Of a DNA stretch of 64,000 bases, positions 1-13,038 are shown in pieces. How positions within the stretch are numbered: the first letter of the stretch is position 1; each line of letters opens with the position of its first letter. Position numbers and translations under genes: made by a program. This stretch comes from Leptobrachium leishanense. Lineage: Eukaryota > Chordata > Amphibia > Anura > Megophryidae. The stretch covers positions 61,187,422 through 61,251,421 of the forward strand of contig CM019069.1 in NCBI GenBank assembly GCA_009667805.1, read 5' to 3'. The notes under the pieces were generated by a model that saw nothing but the letters and a program-made list of their open reading frames with translations, was not told the origin of the DNA and did no database searches.

Positions 1-69
1 ATTTGTCTCGAAGCATTCTCTCATGATTTGCAATCATTACGGTAAATGCCTTTTTTTTTTATTTCCTAG

Positions 70-132
70 GAGACATGGACGAAGTACAAAGAAGCTTTGC
101 AGGAGGCGAAGAAACAAGACATGCTGAAAACG
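70..132 (+). CDS. FLACC1: FLACC1-like coiled-coil protein, internal exon
   Basis: This 63-nt exon is preceded by a pyrimidine tract and TTTCCTAG and followed by the donor GTAACT. It reads phase 0 to phase 0 and gives 21 residues (ETWTKYKEALQEAKKQDMLKT), rich in charged and helix-forming residues as in a coiled coil. It is the first of four + strand exons with compatible phases (70-132, 1606-1695, 10949-11058, 12258-12348). FLACC1 (ALS2CR12) is a flagellum-associated coiled-coil protein encoded tail-to-tail with CASP8 in vertebrates. The assignment rests on that position next to the caspase-8 gene and on the coiled-coil character, not on a database match. Earlier exons lie left of the window. 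Confidence 0.72.
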
Positions 133-1605
133 GTAACTGGTTAAAAAATTGGTAACAATACAAGGATACAGATACACTGCCACAAATATAAAGGATAAAG
201 ATGGCATCCAGAAAAGATGTTTTGGATTTTGACAAATTCACCAATGGTTTTTAGTTTAGAGGCACATTGCTGACCTCTAAAAGAAAAAAATATTAGGAAA
301 AAAATACCGCCCCCTCCAACAGGGCTGCCTGCCATCAGGGGGTGACAGCCGAAGATATGCTCAGAGGCCCAGTGGCTCAAGTGAAGCCCTGGCACTTACC
401 AAACCTGTGCAGTTTATCAAAGTGCCACAGATGTAAGGGTCCCTCCATACCACCCTCCTGGACTGACCAACTGGGATACCAAGAAATTTCCCAGTGGGCC
501 ACAGCATCTGAGGCAGATAAAAGCACTCAGGCTAATCATTAAGGAGCAATTAGTATGGTCATCATCAGGTCTAGATGCAAAGCGAACACTCTCCCACCAG
601 GAACACTCCTTATCCCCCGGGGATTTAGCCCACTCCTTGCAAAATAAGTAAAAAAAAAAGAGGAGGCAAAAGGTTTTATTTTTAATTAGTTTTACAGAAA
701 TTGGCAGCTGAGGGAAGGGGCGCTGAGCAGCGGTTCTGTAAGGGGCACCGAGATTTCTGATGGTAGCCCTGCCCTCCAATCTGCTGCCCAAACCCTGACC
801 TAGTTGGCCTATGCGAGAATACACCTATAATTCACAGCAATCAGATATATCTTCAGATAATGGCAATCCATTTTCATGTATCTTGGCTACGTTTATAAAA
901 TGATATACAGATTCAGGTCCTGCTTAACCCCATCACTACCAGGTTTGACTATGTTTGATCTGCAAGGCACCTTCTGGTTCCCCCGGTGTCAAGTATTGTC
1001 TACTCTAAATGGTGTTCCAAAGCAGCATTGTAATGAATTCCTTTTATTGCAAACAAAATTTGTTTGCATTTGGGCTCCATAACATATGCCCCTAAAGTTT
1101 TAGCACTGTGGGCATGAATGCCCGAGGTGCTAACGCTTATTAAAACTAACAATGAATGTATCGAAATTACATCTCCCCAAGCTGATCCTGCACAGAGACC
1201 AGAACTGTAGTAACAGCGTATGGCGACATCTGCCTGCCAAATATGTTATTACAGTAGGGAATACATTGTGAATATTCCCAAAAAGATCTTACTGTATAAT
1301 AAAAAATTATTTTCCAAAAAAACACTTGTTTTAGACAGTGGTTTCCTGCAAAGAAACCCTCAGCTGTCAAGGGGTTAATAGTGTTATCCTTCCTATAGAT
1401 TTGAATGTGTAGGGTAAGGAAGTTTGTACCTTTTAGTCTCAAAGCTGGTCACCAGCCTTTATTATTGGACATAGGATAAATAATTGACAATAAATGCATT
1501 GGCTTTCCTGGCAAGTCTTTATTTTGGCACGAACAAGTGATACTGCCATTGTCCACAACTTAAGGTGTTGTATTCATGCAGGTTACTGTTTTTCTTTCCA
1601 TGCAG
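133..1605 (+). other. FLACC1 intron, no recognised content
   Basis: Single-copy-looking AT-rich intron between the first two exons. No coding exon, transposon end or tandem repeat was recognised. The open frames here are short and lack splice-site context. Confidence 0.5.
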
Positions 1606-1695
1606 CGCTTCCAAGCAGAAGTAGATGAAAAAAATGAGACTATTATTGCACTTAACACAGAACTTCAGAAAGGGCACAGGCAGATAGAGAAGTTG
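1606..1695 (+). CDS. FLACC1: FLACC1-like coiled-coil protein, internal exon
   Basis: This 90-nt exon lies between the acceptor TTTCTTTCCATGCAG and the donor GTAAGT. It starts and ends in phase 0 and encodes 30 residues, beginning RFQAEVDEKNETIIALNTEL and ending with QIEKL. Hydrophobic residues are spaced in heptad fashion (I, L, L, I, L) among acidic and basic ones, so it is a coiled-coil segment. It joins in frame with the exon at 70-132 and with the exon at 10949. An open reading frame starting at 1576 includes intron sequence upstream and should not be taken as the exon. Confidence 0.75.
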
Positions 1696-1801
1696 GTAAG
1701 TAATTTGCCATACCAGGTAGAATTGCAGCATCTTTACAGCTACCCTTACAGAGCGCTCTAACCATAAATTGATAGGATTTGCTGCCTCCTTCTGGTGGAG
1801 T

Positions 1802-2552
1802 AACATAGAAACATAGAAACATAGAAAAATGTCGGCAGATAAGAACTTCTCGGCCCATCTAGTCTGCCCAATTACATGGATACTTTACCTGGATTTATCT
1901 TTTGTTTAGGATAGCCTTATGCCTATCCCATGCTTGCTTAAATTCAATCACTGTTTTGGCCTCTACCACTTCAACTGGAAGACTGTTCCATGTATCCACC
2001 ACCCTCTCAGTAAAATAATGCTTCCTGATGTTACTTTTAAACCTTTGCCCCTCTAATCTAAGACTATGTCCTCTTGTTTTGCTATTTTGTTTCCTTTTAA
2101 ATATACTCCCTTCCTCTACCTTGTGGATTCCCTTAACGTATTTAAATGTTTCTATCATATCTCCTCTGTCTCGTCTTTTTTCCAAGCTGTACATGTTAAG
2201 ATCATTAAGCCTTTCCTGTTAACTTTTCTCCTTCAAGCCATACACCATTTTAGTAGCCCTTCTCTGAACTCTCTCTAAGATGTCTATATCCTTCTGGAGA
2301 TACGGTCTCCAGTACTGCACACAGTACTCCAAGTGAGGTCTCACCAGTGCTCTGTACAGTGGCATGAACACTTCCCTTTTCCTACTGCTATTACCTCTCC
2401 CTACACAACCAAGCATTCTGCTAGCATTTCCTGCTGCTCTATTACATTGACTACTTACCCTTAGATCCTCTGAAATAATAACCCCTAAATCCCTTTCCTC
2501 AGATGTTGAGGTTAGGACTGTATCAAATATTCTATATTCAGCCCTTGGGTAA
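1802..2552 (-). mobile_element. CR1-like LINE, 5'-truncated 3' end
   Basis: The minus strand encodes two pieces of the C-terminal part of a non-LTR retrotransposon ORF2. One has the typical stretch LVRPHLEYCVQYW followed by LERVQRRATKM; the other has SLEKRRDRGDMIETFKY and WNSLPVEVVEA. These match the post-RT region of CR1-clade LINEs. The element ends at its 3' side in ACATAGAAACATAGAAACATAG, a short tandem tail. The frames are broken by stops and shifts, so it is dead. The 5' edge near 2552 is judged by eye. A second, shorter copy is at 41034-41336. It sits in the FLACC1 intron between the exons at 1606 and 10949. Confidence 0.8.
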
Positions 2553-2622
2553 CATTGTTACATGTGCAAACGTTCCAGCAAAGACCTTTAAAAAGGACAC
2601 TCTACACATCCTGACCACTTTA

Positions 2623-4994
2623 GGGCTAAATTACGATCTACACGCAAACGTTAACGCTCACTTGCGTGAGCATTAACGTTTGCTACGGTGTTTACTGCAT
2701 ATTACAATCCAAACGCAAACGCGTTTGGACCTTGCTCTCCTCTGCGCGAGGTTACTGTACTTTGCGCTCGCCATGTTAAGCATAGAGAGCACAAAGTGTT
2801 AATCAGCGCTGTATTACAAAGTCCCAGCGCTGATTAATGTCTGGCTGTGGTTAGCAAAAAGTTAACCACAGCCAGGACTTGGTGTTAACCCCTTCGCTGC
2901 TGAGCCATTTCACCGCTGTGTGCTGAGCTCATTTTTACCGCTTTCGTCATCATGTTTAAACGCGATTTGAAGCCATGTTTTATTATATGACCCAGACATA
3001 TTATATATCGTTCTTTCCGGCAGACTCCGCAGATTCATAATATATCATTTTTATATGTATACGTCATGTTCTGCCTATATAGTATAACAAAAAATGCAAT
3101 AAAATTTTAAATTTCAATCATTTACAACATGTAAAGTGTTTTTTTTCAAATTTTTTCACATGAGCATATGCGGTTATATTTTCTATGGGGTATGCTTGTA
3201 CAAAAATTAGAAATGGGGACTCGTTACATTTTTTGGGAGGGAATTACGTGATTTTTGCAAACGCACCCCATAGAAGAAAATTCATTAGTGCAGCATCATT
3301 GTTCACTTTATAATTGAAATTTGAACAATATTGCTGCATTAATAAAAACAAAATACAAAAAATATATATATATATTTTTTTATTTTTCATATTTTTTAAA
3401 TAGTTTTATTTATTTTTTTACTTTGAACATGGTCATGTTTGCTATCGTTCAAAAGGCCATGCTCAGTCCTTTCGAATGACACCATGCATGACCCCCTAGT
3501 TGCCACGGTTCTGAAGATATCGGGGTTCAAATGAACCCCGTATCTCCACCAGGGGATTTCCTTGGGAAATCCCCAGGCAGCTAGGGGTTCCCCGGCTATC
3601 TGACATCATCGTACTATGCACGACACATCAGGAGCCGAGGGGGAACCTGGAGGTGGAGCCGCCATCCAAGATGGTGGCCCCCACCGGAGCTAGATCACGT
3701 TCTGCTGCCGAGTCTCGCCGATCGCTATCTGGCAATTAAAATCCAAGCACCGCTTTAAAGGACAGACACTGCCCTTCAAAGCGATGCCTGTTTTTTTTCT
3801 GAGAACCCTCCCGATCGGGAGGGAGAGGGATCCAAAATGATCGCCCCCCTCCCGGCATTGCCGGGGGGACGCCTGGAAATGACGTCATCGCGCAGGCGCG
3901 ATGACGTCATTTATGTCGGGGGCCGGCCTATATTCAGCGTCTGGCTTCCCTGAAGCCAGAACTCCGCGGGATCCCGGACAGAGAGGTGAGTATCTCTGTT
4001 GGGGCTTCCGCTTGCGGATGACGTGTGGGGCACGTCCTCCGCATATAGCAGGAGTCAATGAGGACGTGCCCCACACATCATCTGCAGTGAAGGGGTTATT
4101 GGATTCCGCTTCTGCAGAATACGTTAACACCAGCCTAAAAAATAAAAAAATTGCATCTAAGGCTAGGGTCAGACGAACGCATTTTTCACGTGCGTTTAGC
4201 CGCACAAAATCACGGCCGTACTAGCAGCAAATGACGTCCAATGCCGGGAACATACGACGAACGGCCGCACGAAAGTTCGTCCTTGCAACGCAAGTGGCCA
4301 ACGAACGCATTTTTTTCGAGAACGTGAAACCGCTACACTGACGTACAGAGTGCGCTGCGGCCGCATAGCGGCGTGTTTGCGTGATTGGGAGACGTCAGAC
4401 GCTGCACACGTCCGGCCAACATAACGTCCAGACACAAAAGGGTTTTATTGATGATCCGTACAAAATCACGTCCGAAAATGCGCATCGTATGACCGCTATC
4501 GCTTATTCCGTGAAAAAATACGTCCATTCGTTCGAACGCACTTTTTCACGGACAACGTGAAAAATGCGTTCGTCTGACCCTAGCCTTATACTCACCCTCT
4601 GTCCCACGGCAAGGACCACGGCTCCAACCGCCTCCTCCGGACGGCGGGAGCAGGGAAAGACTGGGGGAAAAAGTCCCCCAGTCAGTCCCCCCAGTCTCTA
4701 CCTGCGTATCACTACGCCGATGGGCCAGATTTCGCGAGGCGAGATCCGGCTGGTCATGTGACCGGCAGGGGGAAACTCAATGGAGTCCTATGGACTCCAT
4801 TGAGTGGATGCTCGCGGCTGCTCTCATCACTGCCGTGAGCATCCAGGATTTTAACACACGGTAACAATGCAGGCAGCATTTTTTGCGCCTGCATTGTAAT
4901 CCTGCGTTAAAACGTGGGCGCAAGAGGGAAAACTGCGGGCGCAGTTTTTCCTCCCTTGTGTCCACATTTTAACGCCATGATCGTGATTTAGCCC
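2623..4994. mobile_element. Non-autonomous TIR transposon with TTA duplication
   Basis: The ends are inverted copies: GGGCTAAATTACGATC at the left and GATCGTGATTTAGCCC at the right. Both are flanked by TTA (2620-2622 and 4995-4997), the 3-bp TWA duplication made by PIF/Harbinger-type transposases. The interior has no transposase. It carries a CpG-rich hairpin around 4010-4086 (gcggatgacgtgtgggg and its inverted copy) and the nested MITE at 4161-4585. A related sequence lies near 15500-16100. Superfamily assignment is an inference from the TSD. Confidence 0.65.
4161..4585. repeat. GGCTAGGGTCAGACG MITE, subfamily A
   Basis: A 425-bp element with inverted ends GGCTAGGGTCAGACGAACGC and its complement, flanked by TAA on the left and TTA on the right. 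Long partly self-complementary arms and many CpG dinucleotides, with no coding capacity. Sister copies: 5420-5845, 14390-14806, 51380-51803. It is nested inside the larger TIR element 2623-4994. Confidence 0.85.
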
Positions 4995-5419
4995 TTAGCG
5001 TTTTAAAGTGCCCCCCTCTCGTTCACCCTCCGGTGTCATGTAGTCGGAAGCACAGTGTGAAGCAGAGGAGTTACTCTGCTATTAGACACAACCACAATAA
5101 TTTATAGTTCACTTTTTGTAACCAGGTGTAGATTTGCTGTACTATCCTGTAAAGGTGTGGGTATTGCATCGGTGGAAGATGAGATCGCAGGCTGTTCTTA
5201 CTCAGATTCACCATTGGGCACTGCCATTTCACCCTCTGTAGGCAGAGCTAGCTGGGGTCCGTTGCACAGCTCTGCATGATCTGCAGTGATGTTGGTGTGG
5301 TGACTTGTCAGCCAGTGTGCCAACAGTCAATAGGCTGCACAACGTAAATGGAGGGGAGTGACCAGGGGTGAAGTTCTAACAAAATAAGTGTGGGAACTCA
5401 CCAAAACTTCTGCTTCTTA

Positions 5420-5845
5420 GGCTAGGGTCAGACTGAGGCAGTGCGAACGCGCGTTCTGGCGCACTTAATCACGGCCGCACTAGCAGCAAATGCCAGGCAA
5501 TGACGGCCAATATACGAAGTACGGTCGCACGAAAGTCCGGCTGCGCAACGCAAGTGGAAAATGAACGCATTTTTTCGAGAACGTAAAACCGCTAGTACGG
5601 TTGTACAGAGTGCGCCGCGTCCGCTAGCGGCGTGTGTGTGTGATTAGGAGATGTCAGACGCTACTAATGTCCAGCCAACATAACGTCCAGACGCAAAAAG
5701 TGTTTTATTGATGATCCGTACAAACTCACGGATGAAAAATGCGCATAGTATGACCGCTATCGCGTATTCCGTGAAAAAATGCGTCCACTCGTTCGAACGT
5801 ACTTTTTCACAGACAACGTGAAAATGCGTTCGTCTGACCCTAGCC
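5420..5845. repeat. GGCTAGGGTCAGACG MITE, subfamily A
   Basis: A 426-bp copy with the same inverted ends as 4161-4585, flanked by TTA and TAA. The internal sequence aligns collinearly with the other A copies, including the shared block tgttttattgatgatccgta near 5701. The surrounding 4998-5419 and 5850-6220 hold nothing else recognised. Confidence 0.85.
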
Positions 5846-6439
5846 TAAACTGACCATTGACATCTTGGACACAACCAACCACACACTCAAATTCTATGTA
5901 TGTATACACTGGGTCGTAGGTAAAAATCTACGATCAATCATTTGTATTGTGATTTAACAGGGAAACATATGATAGAACACCTGGATATAAGCTTACTAGT
6001 GTATGGGACCAATGGGAACTCGTGCAAAAATAGTGGAGGAACTGCAGTCCCAAGCATTCCTCCTCGACTTGACCCCTGGGACTGCCTTGTAGGACAGCTC
6101 TCGGCTCAGAGCTGTAACTCCCCCTGCAGCACGCCACCAGGAATGAGTAAAAACTAAATATTTAATAGGGAATTAATAAAAAATGTTCAAATATATGTGC
6201 TGGCAAAAAGTGCAAACATGTACAGTGGCAAGAAAAAGTATGTGAACCCTTTGGGATTACGTGGAGTTTTGCATGAATTGGTCATAAAATGTGCTCTGAT
6301 CTTCATCTAAGTCACAACAATTTGAAAAACACAGTCTGCTTAAAATAATACAACACAAACATATGTTTTCATGTGTTTATTGAACAGAACATGTAAACAT
6401 TCACAGTGCAGGGTGGAAAAAGTATGTGAACCTTTGGAC

Positions 6440-7660
<1,221 letters not shown>

Positions 7661-8007
7661 TAACTGGTGTGTGTTTTTAAAGGGCAGGACAGCTTTCAGC
7701 AACACATCCAATAATATCACACTGATTGGACTCAAGGTTGGCTCACTCCTGGCTCCAATTAGCTCTTGGAGAAGTCATTAGGCTAGGGGTTCACATACTT
7801 TTTCCACCCTGCACTGTGAATGTTTACATGTTCTGTTCAATAAACACATAAAAACATACAGTATAATGTTTGTGTTGTATTATTTTAAGCAGACTGTGTT
7901 TTTCAAATTGTTGTGACTTAGGTGAAGATCAGAGCACATTTTATGACCATTTCATGCAAAACTCCACGTAATCCCAAAGGGTTCACATACTTTTTCTTGC
8001 CACTGTA

Positions 8008-9724
8008 TATTCAGAGTAATTCCCTACATTGCATGTAATTACATTTAAATAGGTAAACATAAACGGTGGCAGATTAGATCTGTATTTCTATCTATATAAG
8101 GGTCTGCCTGTATATATGTGTCTATCTGCCTGTTTATACATATCTCCTCCATATAGAGTTATATTCATATTTGTGTCTGGCCATTTGGTAAGTGTATCCC
8201 TGTGTTCACAGCTGAAATGTAATTAACATGGTTAGCTTTCTCCCTTGGGGGGAGGATATAACACGTAGCTGTAAAAAGGGAATTTCAATGGTACACTGAC
8301 ATAGAAAATCACACCTTGGAAGCCAGCCCGGCACCAAGATTTTAGAAGCTATCTTCAAAGACAGGAAGCACATCCTTGATCCCTGTGGGGGGGATGGACA
8401 CCTTTGGGCAATTAAAGATTAATTGACAAGGCTACTGAGCGCGCTCGAGTTTAAGGGCACTCTGGGAAATGTAGTGCTGGACACTGGGCCATTTTGGGGG
8501 TGGGCTGGAAAGATCAGGAAGTGTATAAATTCTGAAAACTGGCCATGTGCTAGGGCTGATCACTTGGGGTACCTTCTAAAGAGGACTGATCTGTCCATGT
8601 TCCTACTTCCAAGCTCCAGGAGGCCATTGATGCTAGCTTAAGCAATAGCTCTTCGTAAGTAAAGCTCTATGGTTCACCTTTTTTTTCTTTTTATTTGCTG
8701 TGTAGTGTGTAATTAATTGATTTATTCTAGTTATAATTTTTTATGTGACAAAGCACTGTGATTTTTCTATCATAAATAAACAAAAAAGTATTTAAGTTTT
8801 GACTCTGGCTGATGAAATCCACGCTAACTAAGAGATTGGGAGAATTACTATTTGCTTTAAGCTCGGTTATATATATAAGAAATTGCGAGTTGTGGTCGTC
8901 AGGAAACGGCAGGGAATTGTGGGATCTGTAGTCACTGTCCGAGTCTAGGATAGTGCGGCTGCTAAGCCCTGCGTCTCCTGTTGCGACGCGCGTATTGTCC
9001 ATGAGGACTGGTGGCAGCGTTACTAATAGAATAAGAAAGTGAGTTCCGGGATTGTGCGAGACGTAGTTAGTACGCGCTTCAGGAGAAGACTTGTACTGCG
9101 TTGCAATCCTGGGATCAGTATATCGCGCTCTATGTGCCTGTTGTGAGAGACAGTGTGGCCGGGACGGGTAGATAAGCGCGCGTGATTATCTGGGTCTAGG
9201 ATAGATAGTGCGCGGCTTAACCCGGCATCTTTGCGCAACAGCGCGTGTAGTGGGTCGTGACATAAGCATCATAAAAAAAATCTAAATATAAGGATCTCTA
9301 AAAAAGTGTCCAACCAAGCAACCGTCATTAGCAACCGTCATTAGTGTGGGGAAAAATCTAAATTAACAGAAGGATTCAAAAATATAGTAAGGTTAAAAAA
9401 TGTGTCATGGTACAGAAATGAAAGAATAGATTTAGATTAGAGTGATGGACTGCAAAGTGTGAGTGATGGACTGCGAGGTGGGTGTAATGCAGGGTTTGAG
9501 ACCCCTGTGTAGTATGAGTATGGAACCCAATGGCAAGCCGAGGGAGTAAGGAATTCAGGAGACCATGTAGAAATAAACAATCTTTAGTGAAACAAGGAAA
9601 GTAACTTAAGTCCAGAACAATGATACAGCTGGGATGGTCTTCTTGAGGGTTTCTTAGCGCATAGAAAAAGAATGTAAATCAAGTAACAAAAGTTCCAGAA
9701 TAATAACAAAATAGTAATGAAGGT
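8008..9724. other. FLACC1 intron sequence, unclassified
   Basis: No coding exon was seen. From about 8875 to 9262 there is a degenerate, CpG-containing direct repetition (the phrase gtctaggatag occurs at 8943 and again near 9194, each followed by a tgcgc/tgcgg stretch). A duplicated accgtcattag is present near 9320-9348. The sequence gagtgatggactgcaaagtg at 9440 foreshadows the 21-bp tandem array at 10589. Confidence 0.4.
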
Positions 9725-10128
9725 GGTAGCGTGGTCGATGTGGTAATCCGGGTCGATGGGCAGAAGAAGGCGGCGTAGTCGATACAGCAATCCGGGTCGA
9801 TGGGCAGAAGAAGGCAGCGTAGTCGATATGGCAATCCTGGGTCGATGGCAGAAGGCAGCGTAGTCGATATGGCAATCCGGGTCGATGGGCAGAAGAGGGC
9901 AGCGTAGTCGATATGGCAATCCGGGTCGATGGGCGGAAGAAGGCAGCGTAGTCGATATGGCAATCCTGGGTCGATGGGCAGAAGGCAGCGTAGTCGATAT
10001 GGCAATCCGGGTCGATGGGCAGAAGAGGGCAGCGTAGTCGATATGGCAATCCGGGTCGTTGGGCAGAAGAAGGCAGCGTAGTCGAAATGGCAATCCGGGT
10101 CGATGATCAGAGAAAGGCAACGTGGTCA
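9725..10128. repeat. Minisatellite, 42-44 bp unit, about 9 copies
   Basis: Tandem copies of a unit with the core gcgtagtcgatatggcaatc followed by cgggtcgatgggcagaag. Unit length alternates between 42 and 44 bp. Long open frames on the minus strand arise only from the periodicity and lack any other sign of coding. Confidence 0.9.
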
Positions 10129-10588
10129 GGAATACGAGGAGCACTAGGAAAACTGAAGTGGAAGGCAACAGTAGAACCTGGTTAATGTGTTGAGAAGGGC
10201 GGCAGATTTAAATAGGGTTGAAAGGATCATGGGAATACCTTTTCACCTGGGTATCGTAGGTGGAGTTGAGGTACCTGAGTTTTTGGTAGGTCAATGGGAG
10301 GAATACGAGGATCTCCAGAACAGATGTCAAGCAGTACCCCTAATCGGCCAGCCGAGGGCGCCAGAGTACCAGACATTGCATTACTTAGGGAAGTTTGTAC
10401 TTGCGCATGCGCGCTTTCACTCTCGGCATTCGGATCTGGCCGGCGGCATGGGGCGTCTCCTGGGTCTCTCTCTCCATCCTGCGGACCGGGAACTTGGAGC
10501 AGCGCACCACGAGGGACCTCAGGTGAGTATAGTATATCTCCCAGCATGGTGGTTCGGACTGGGAGCAGGCCGCGGAGCGGGGCATGAC

Positions 10589-10693
10589 AGTGTGAGTGAT
10601 GGACTGCAAGGTGTGAGTGATGGACTGCAAGGTGTGAGTGATGGACTGCAAGGTGAGAGTGATGGACTGCAAGGTGAGAGTGATGGACTGCTT
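10589..10693. repeat. Minisatellite, 21-bp unit, 5 copies
   Basis: Five direct copies of GTGAGTGATGGACTGCAAGGT with few changes. Single relatives occur at 9440-9480, on the other side of the 9725-10128 array, which suggests the arrays belong to one rearranged repeat. The stretch 10130-10590 between them has no recognised gene despite GC-rich open frames. Confidence 0.88.
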
Positions 10694-10948
10694 GGGGCAG
10701 TGAGGTGTATCAGCGAGTTGGGTGGTAGACTTGCCTAAATAGAAATGTCTTAAGAGGGCTTTTGAAGGAAGAGTAACTAGGGGAAAGCCGGACAGTACGA
10801 GGAAGAGCGTCTCAGAGGATGGGGGCTGCGCGTAATAAAGCATTTAATCATTACGTTGTAGTTAAGATCATAGAATTCCATTATATGTAACAGGAATGTT
10901 ACTGGCAGATAACTTTAATTATTATTTGATATCTTTTATTTCTTACAG

Positions 10949-11058
10949 AAAAATCAGTTAGATGATATGAGAAGATCTCTCGACAGCAGAGTAAACAAAG
11001 TGGAAGCGAAGTACAGTCACAGAATCCATTCTTTATTAAATGAAAATGCAGATTTAAG
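10949..11058 (+). CDS. FLACC1: FLACC1-like coiled-coil protein, penultimate exon
   Basis: The acceptor TTTCTTACAG precedes this 110-nt exon and GTAGGA follows. It begins in phase 0 and ends with two bases of a codon (phase 2). The 36 full codons start KNQLDDMRRSLDSRVNKVEA and end LLNENADL, a coiled-coil pattern with leucine and valine at heptad positions. The hanging AG is completed by the first base of the exon at 12258 to give arginine. Same gene as the exons at 70, 1606 and 12258. The intron upstream (1696-10948) is long and full of mobile elements. Confidence 0.75.
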
Positions 11059-11389
11059 GTAGGAGAGTAGAAAAATTCTTGATTCTAACAGACTGTGAGC
11101 TGTGGGACGCAGCACAGGCATTAACAAGGATACTGTGATAAGATCATATTGCACCTTCATGCCTACAATTATAAAGGCCATTGCTTATTCAAGCCATGCA
11201 GTTTGGGTTGCTAGATCTTCCGTGTTTTCCTGGACACATATAATTCAAGCGGACGAAGTCCGGGTCCACGACAGAGGAGCAGGCAGCTGAGTGTGCTGAG
11301 GTGTGTTGTGTGGAGTATACTCAGTTATTTTGTGTTTGTATTGCAGGATGGATTATAGCCACAATCGGAAATAATGTGGACCTGCCCGG

Positions 11390-11880
11390 GGAGGGGAGGG
11401 TGAGAGGAAGCTGGGGGGATAATGATTGATTGGGGGGAATAAAGATCGAATGGGGGAATGAGAGCGACCTGGGGGGGATAAAGATTGGTTGGGGGGTGAG
11501 AATGACATGGGGTGCTATAAAGATTGATTGGGGGTGAGAGCGACCTGGGGGAATAAAAATTAATTGGGTTGTGAGTGACCTACGGGGGATAAAGATTGAT
11601 TAGGGGGTTGAGCGTCCTGCGGGGGAATAAAGATTGATTGGGGGTGTAAGTGACCTGTGGGGAATAAAGATTGATTGGGGGTGTAAGTGACCTGGGGGTA
11701 ATAAAGGTTGATTGGGGGGTGGGAGCGACCTGGGGGGATAAAGACTGATTGGGGGAGCAATGAGAGCGACCTGGGGGAGATAAAGATTGATTGGGGGTGA
11801 GAGCTTCCTGGGGTGGGGGAATAAAGATTGATTGGGGAGGATGAGAGTGACCTGCTGGGGGGGATAAAGATTGATGTTTT
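11390..11880. repeat. G-rich minisatellite, about 38-40 bp unit
   Basis: Degenerate tandem array of gggataaagattgattggg followed by gtgagagcgacctgg, about a dozen units, with runs of four to seven G on the plus strand. It lies in the last FLACC1 intron. G runs at this spacing could form quadruplexes (inference). Confidence 0.88.
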
Positions 11881-12257
11881 TTTTCTACAATACTTATGGT
11901 TTACATACTATTTATGTGCGTCTTTGCATAATTAAAGTGGGCCGGTCTGGATGAAGTCCAGGGCCGCTTTATTTTATTTTTTTTGGCCCAGTCCAGCCCT
12001 GTTGATTTGTACAAGTTTCAGGGAAGCTCCATACTTAGATCTCCCTGTGCAGGGAAATAATAATACATGTAAACATGACCGTCCTGGCTGGCAACCCTAC
12101 GTCCAGTGTTAGAAATTAATATCTATCTGCATGCTCGATTTGTAATGAACTTGCAATGTTATGTTGTTATATTATTATTTATTAAGCACCAAATATATTT
12201 GTCTCTCCAGTCAAGTATTTTGTAACCCAGTACTTGTTACTTATATAACATCCACAG

Positions 12258-12348
12258 GAGAAAACTCATCACAAAACATGAGCAGCTTTTCAATGAAAGA
12301 AATAAACAAATTACCGAAAACGAAGGAGAGGGCAATCTTTGGGACTAA
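12258..12348 (+). CDS. FLACC1: FLACC1-like coiled-coil protein, final coding exon
   Basis: The acceptor ACATCCACAG precedes the exon. Its first base completes the split arginine codon from 11058. The frame then reads RKLITKHEQLFNERNKQITE and ends GNLWD followed by TAA at 12346-12348. The tail is charged and helical until the last residues. The gene therefore ends here, tail-to-tail with the caspase-8 gene on the opposite strand. An alternative long frame across this exon on the plus strand (12161-12385) runs through the intron and is not the coding frame. Confidence 0.75.
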
Positions 12349-12380
12349 ACAACTGAAACAAGACTCGCTGGAGGAACAGA

Positions 12381-12495
12381 AATAAATTTCTGGGTCTGAA
12401 AACACAACAAACGAAGAATATTTTTTTTCGTATATTTTTTGCATTCTATTAAAATTAGCGTTATTTTATTTTTTCGAATTTTGAAGTTTAATAAA
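12381..12495 (+). terminator. FLACC1: FLACC1 3' UTR with poly(A) signals
   Basis: Two AATAAA signals follow the stop codon: one at 12381-12386, only 33 nt downstream, and one at 12490-12495 within an AT-rich stretch followed by T-rich sequence. The second has the better downstream context. Which is used cannot be told from sequence. Confidence 0.55.
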
Positions 12496-13038
12496 GTTTT
12501 AATTATTCTCTTATTGCTTTATAGCTAAAAAGTTGTTTTTATTGCACTCTCTTGGCTTGAGAGTCTGAATGCATTAAAGCATCCTATGTATGGGATGGGA
12601 AACAAGACATACTGGATAAAGCCAGCTGTATAATGCAAGTGGTTCAACGCCAATCTGTCCTGTGTGTGTATTATCCACAAATTACAAACGTATGTATGTT
12701 TCCGTAGATTTGCTTCTTTCTTAGGGCACATACTATGAAAGAAGATACACGTTAATCCTTAATCCAGAATGCTGAGGATCTCAACTCAAGCATTTTGGAT
12801 TCTTCTGGATTTCAGAACCCGGGAGAACACGATGTTTCAGAGGAAGGATATCGCGGTGAGAGAGCTGTGATCCCCTTCCGGCTGCAGCTCCCGTCATGTA
12901 CACACACTGGGAGCACTCTGCAGAATTTATTTGCTGTCATGCTGCCAAACTCGGCGCTCAACCTGTATATTTATCTTGTAGCCATATATCAACCAAGTTA
13001 TGAAGTTAAACCCCATAGTTCACCAAATAAATTACTAT
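12496..13038. other. FLACC1-CASP8 intergenic sequence
   Basis: No gene, transposon end or tandem repeat was recognised. It forms the start of the gap between two convergent genes. Confidence 0.4.

Noticed and set aside
1576..1761. Frame beginning MQVTVFLSMQRFQAEV
   Set aside because: Only 1606-1695 is exon. The first residues are the acceptor tract and the end is intron.
9584..10168. Minus-strand open frame of 194 codons rich in CHIDYAA and RPGLPYRLR repeats
   Set aside because: It is a translation of the 42-44 bp minisatellite in overlapping frames.
10187..10843. Open frames of 183 and 152 codons
   Set aside because: They overlap on opposite strands and partly translate the 21-bp array. 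No family similarity seen.
9725..11880. Possible CRISPR array
   Set aside because: The units are contiguous minisatellites without spacers, in vertebrate DNA.
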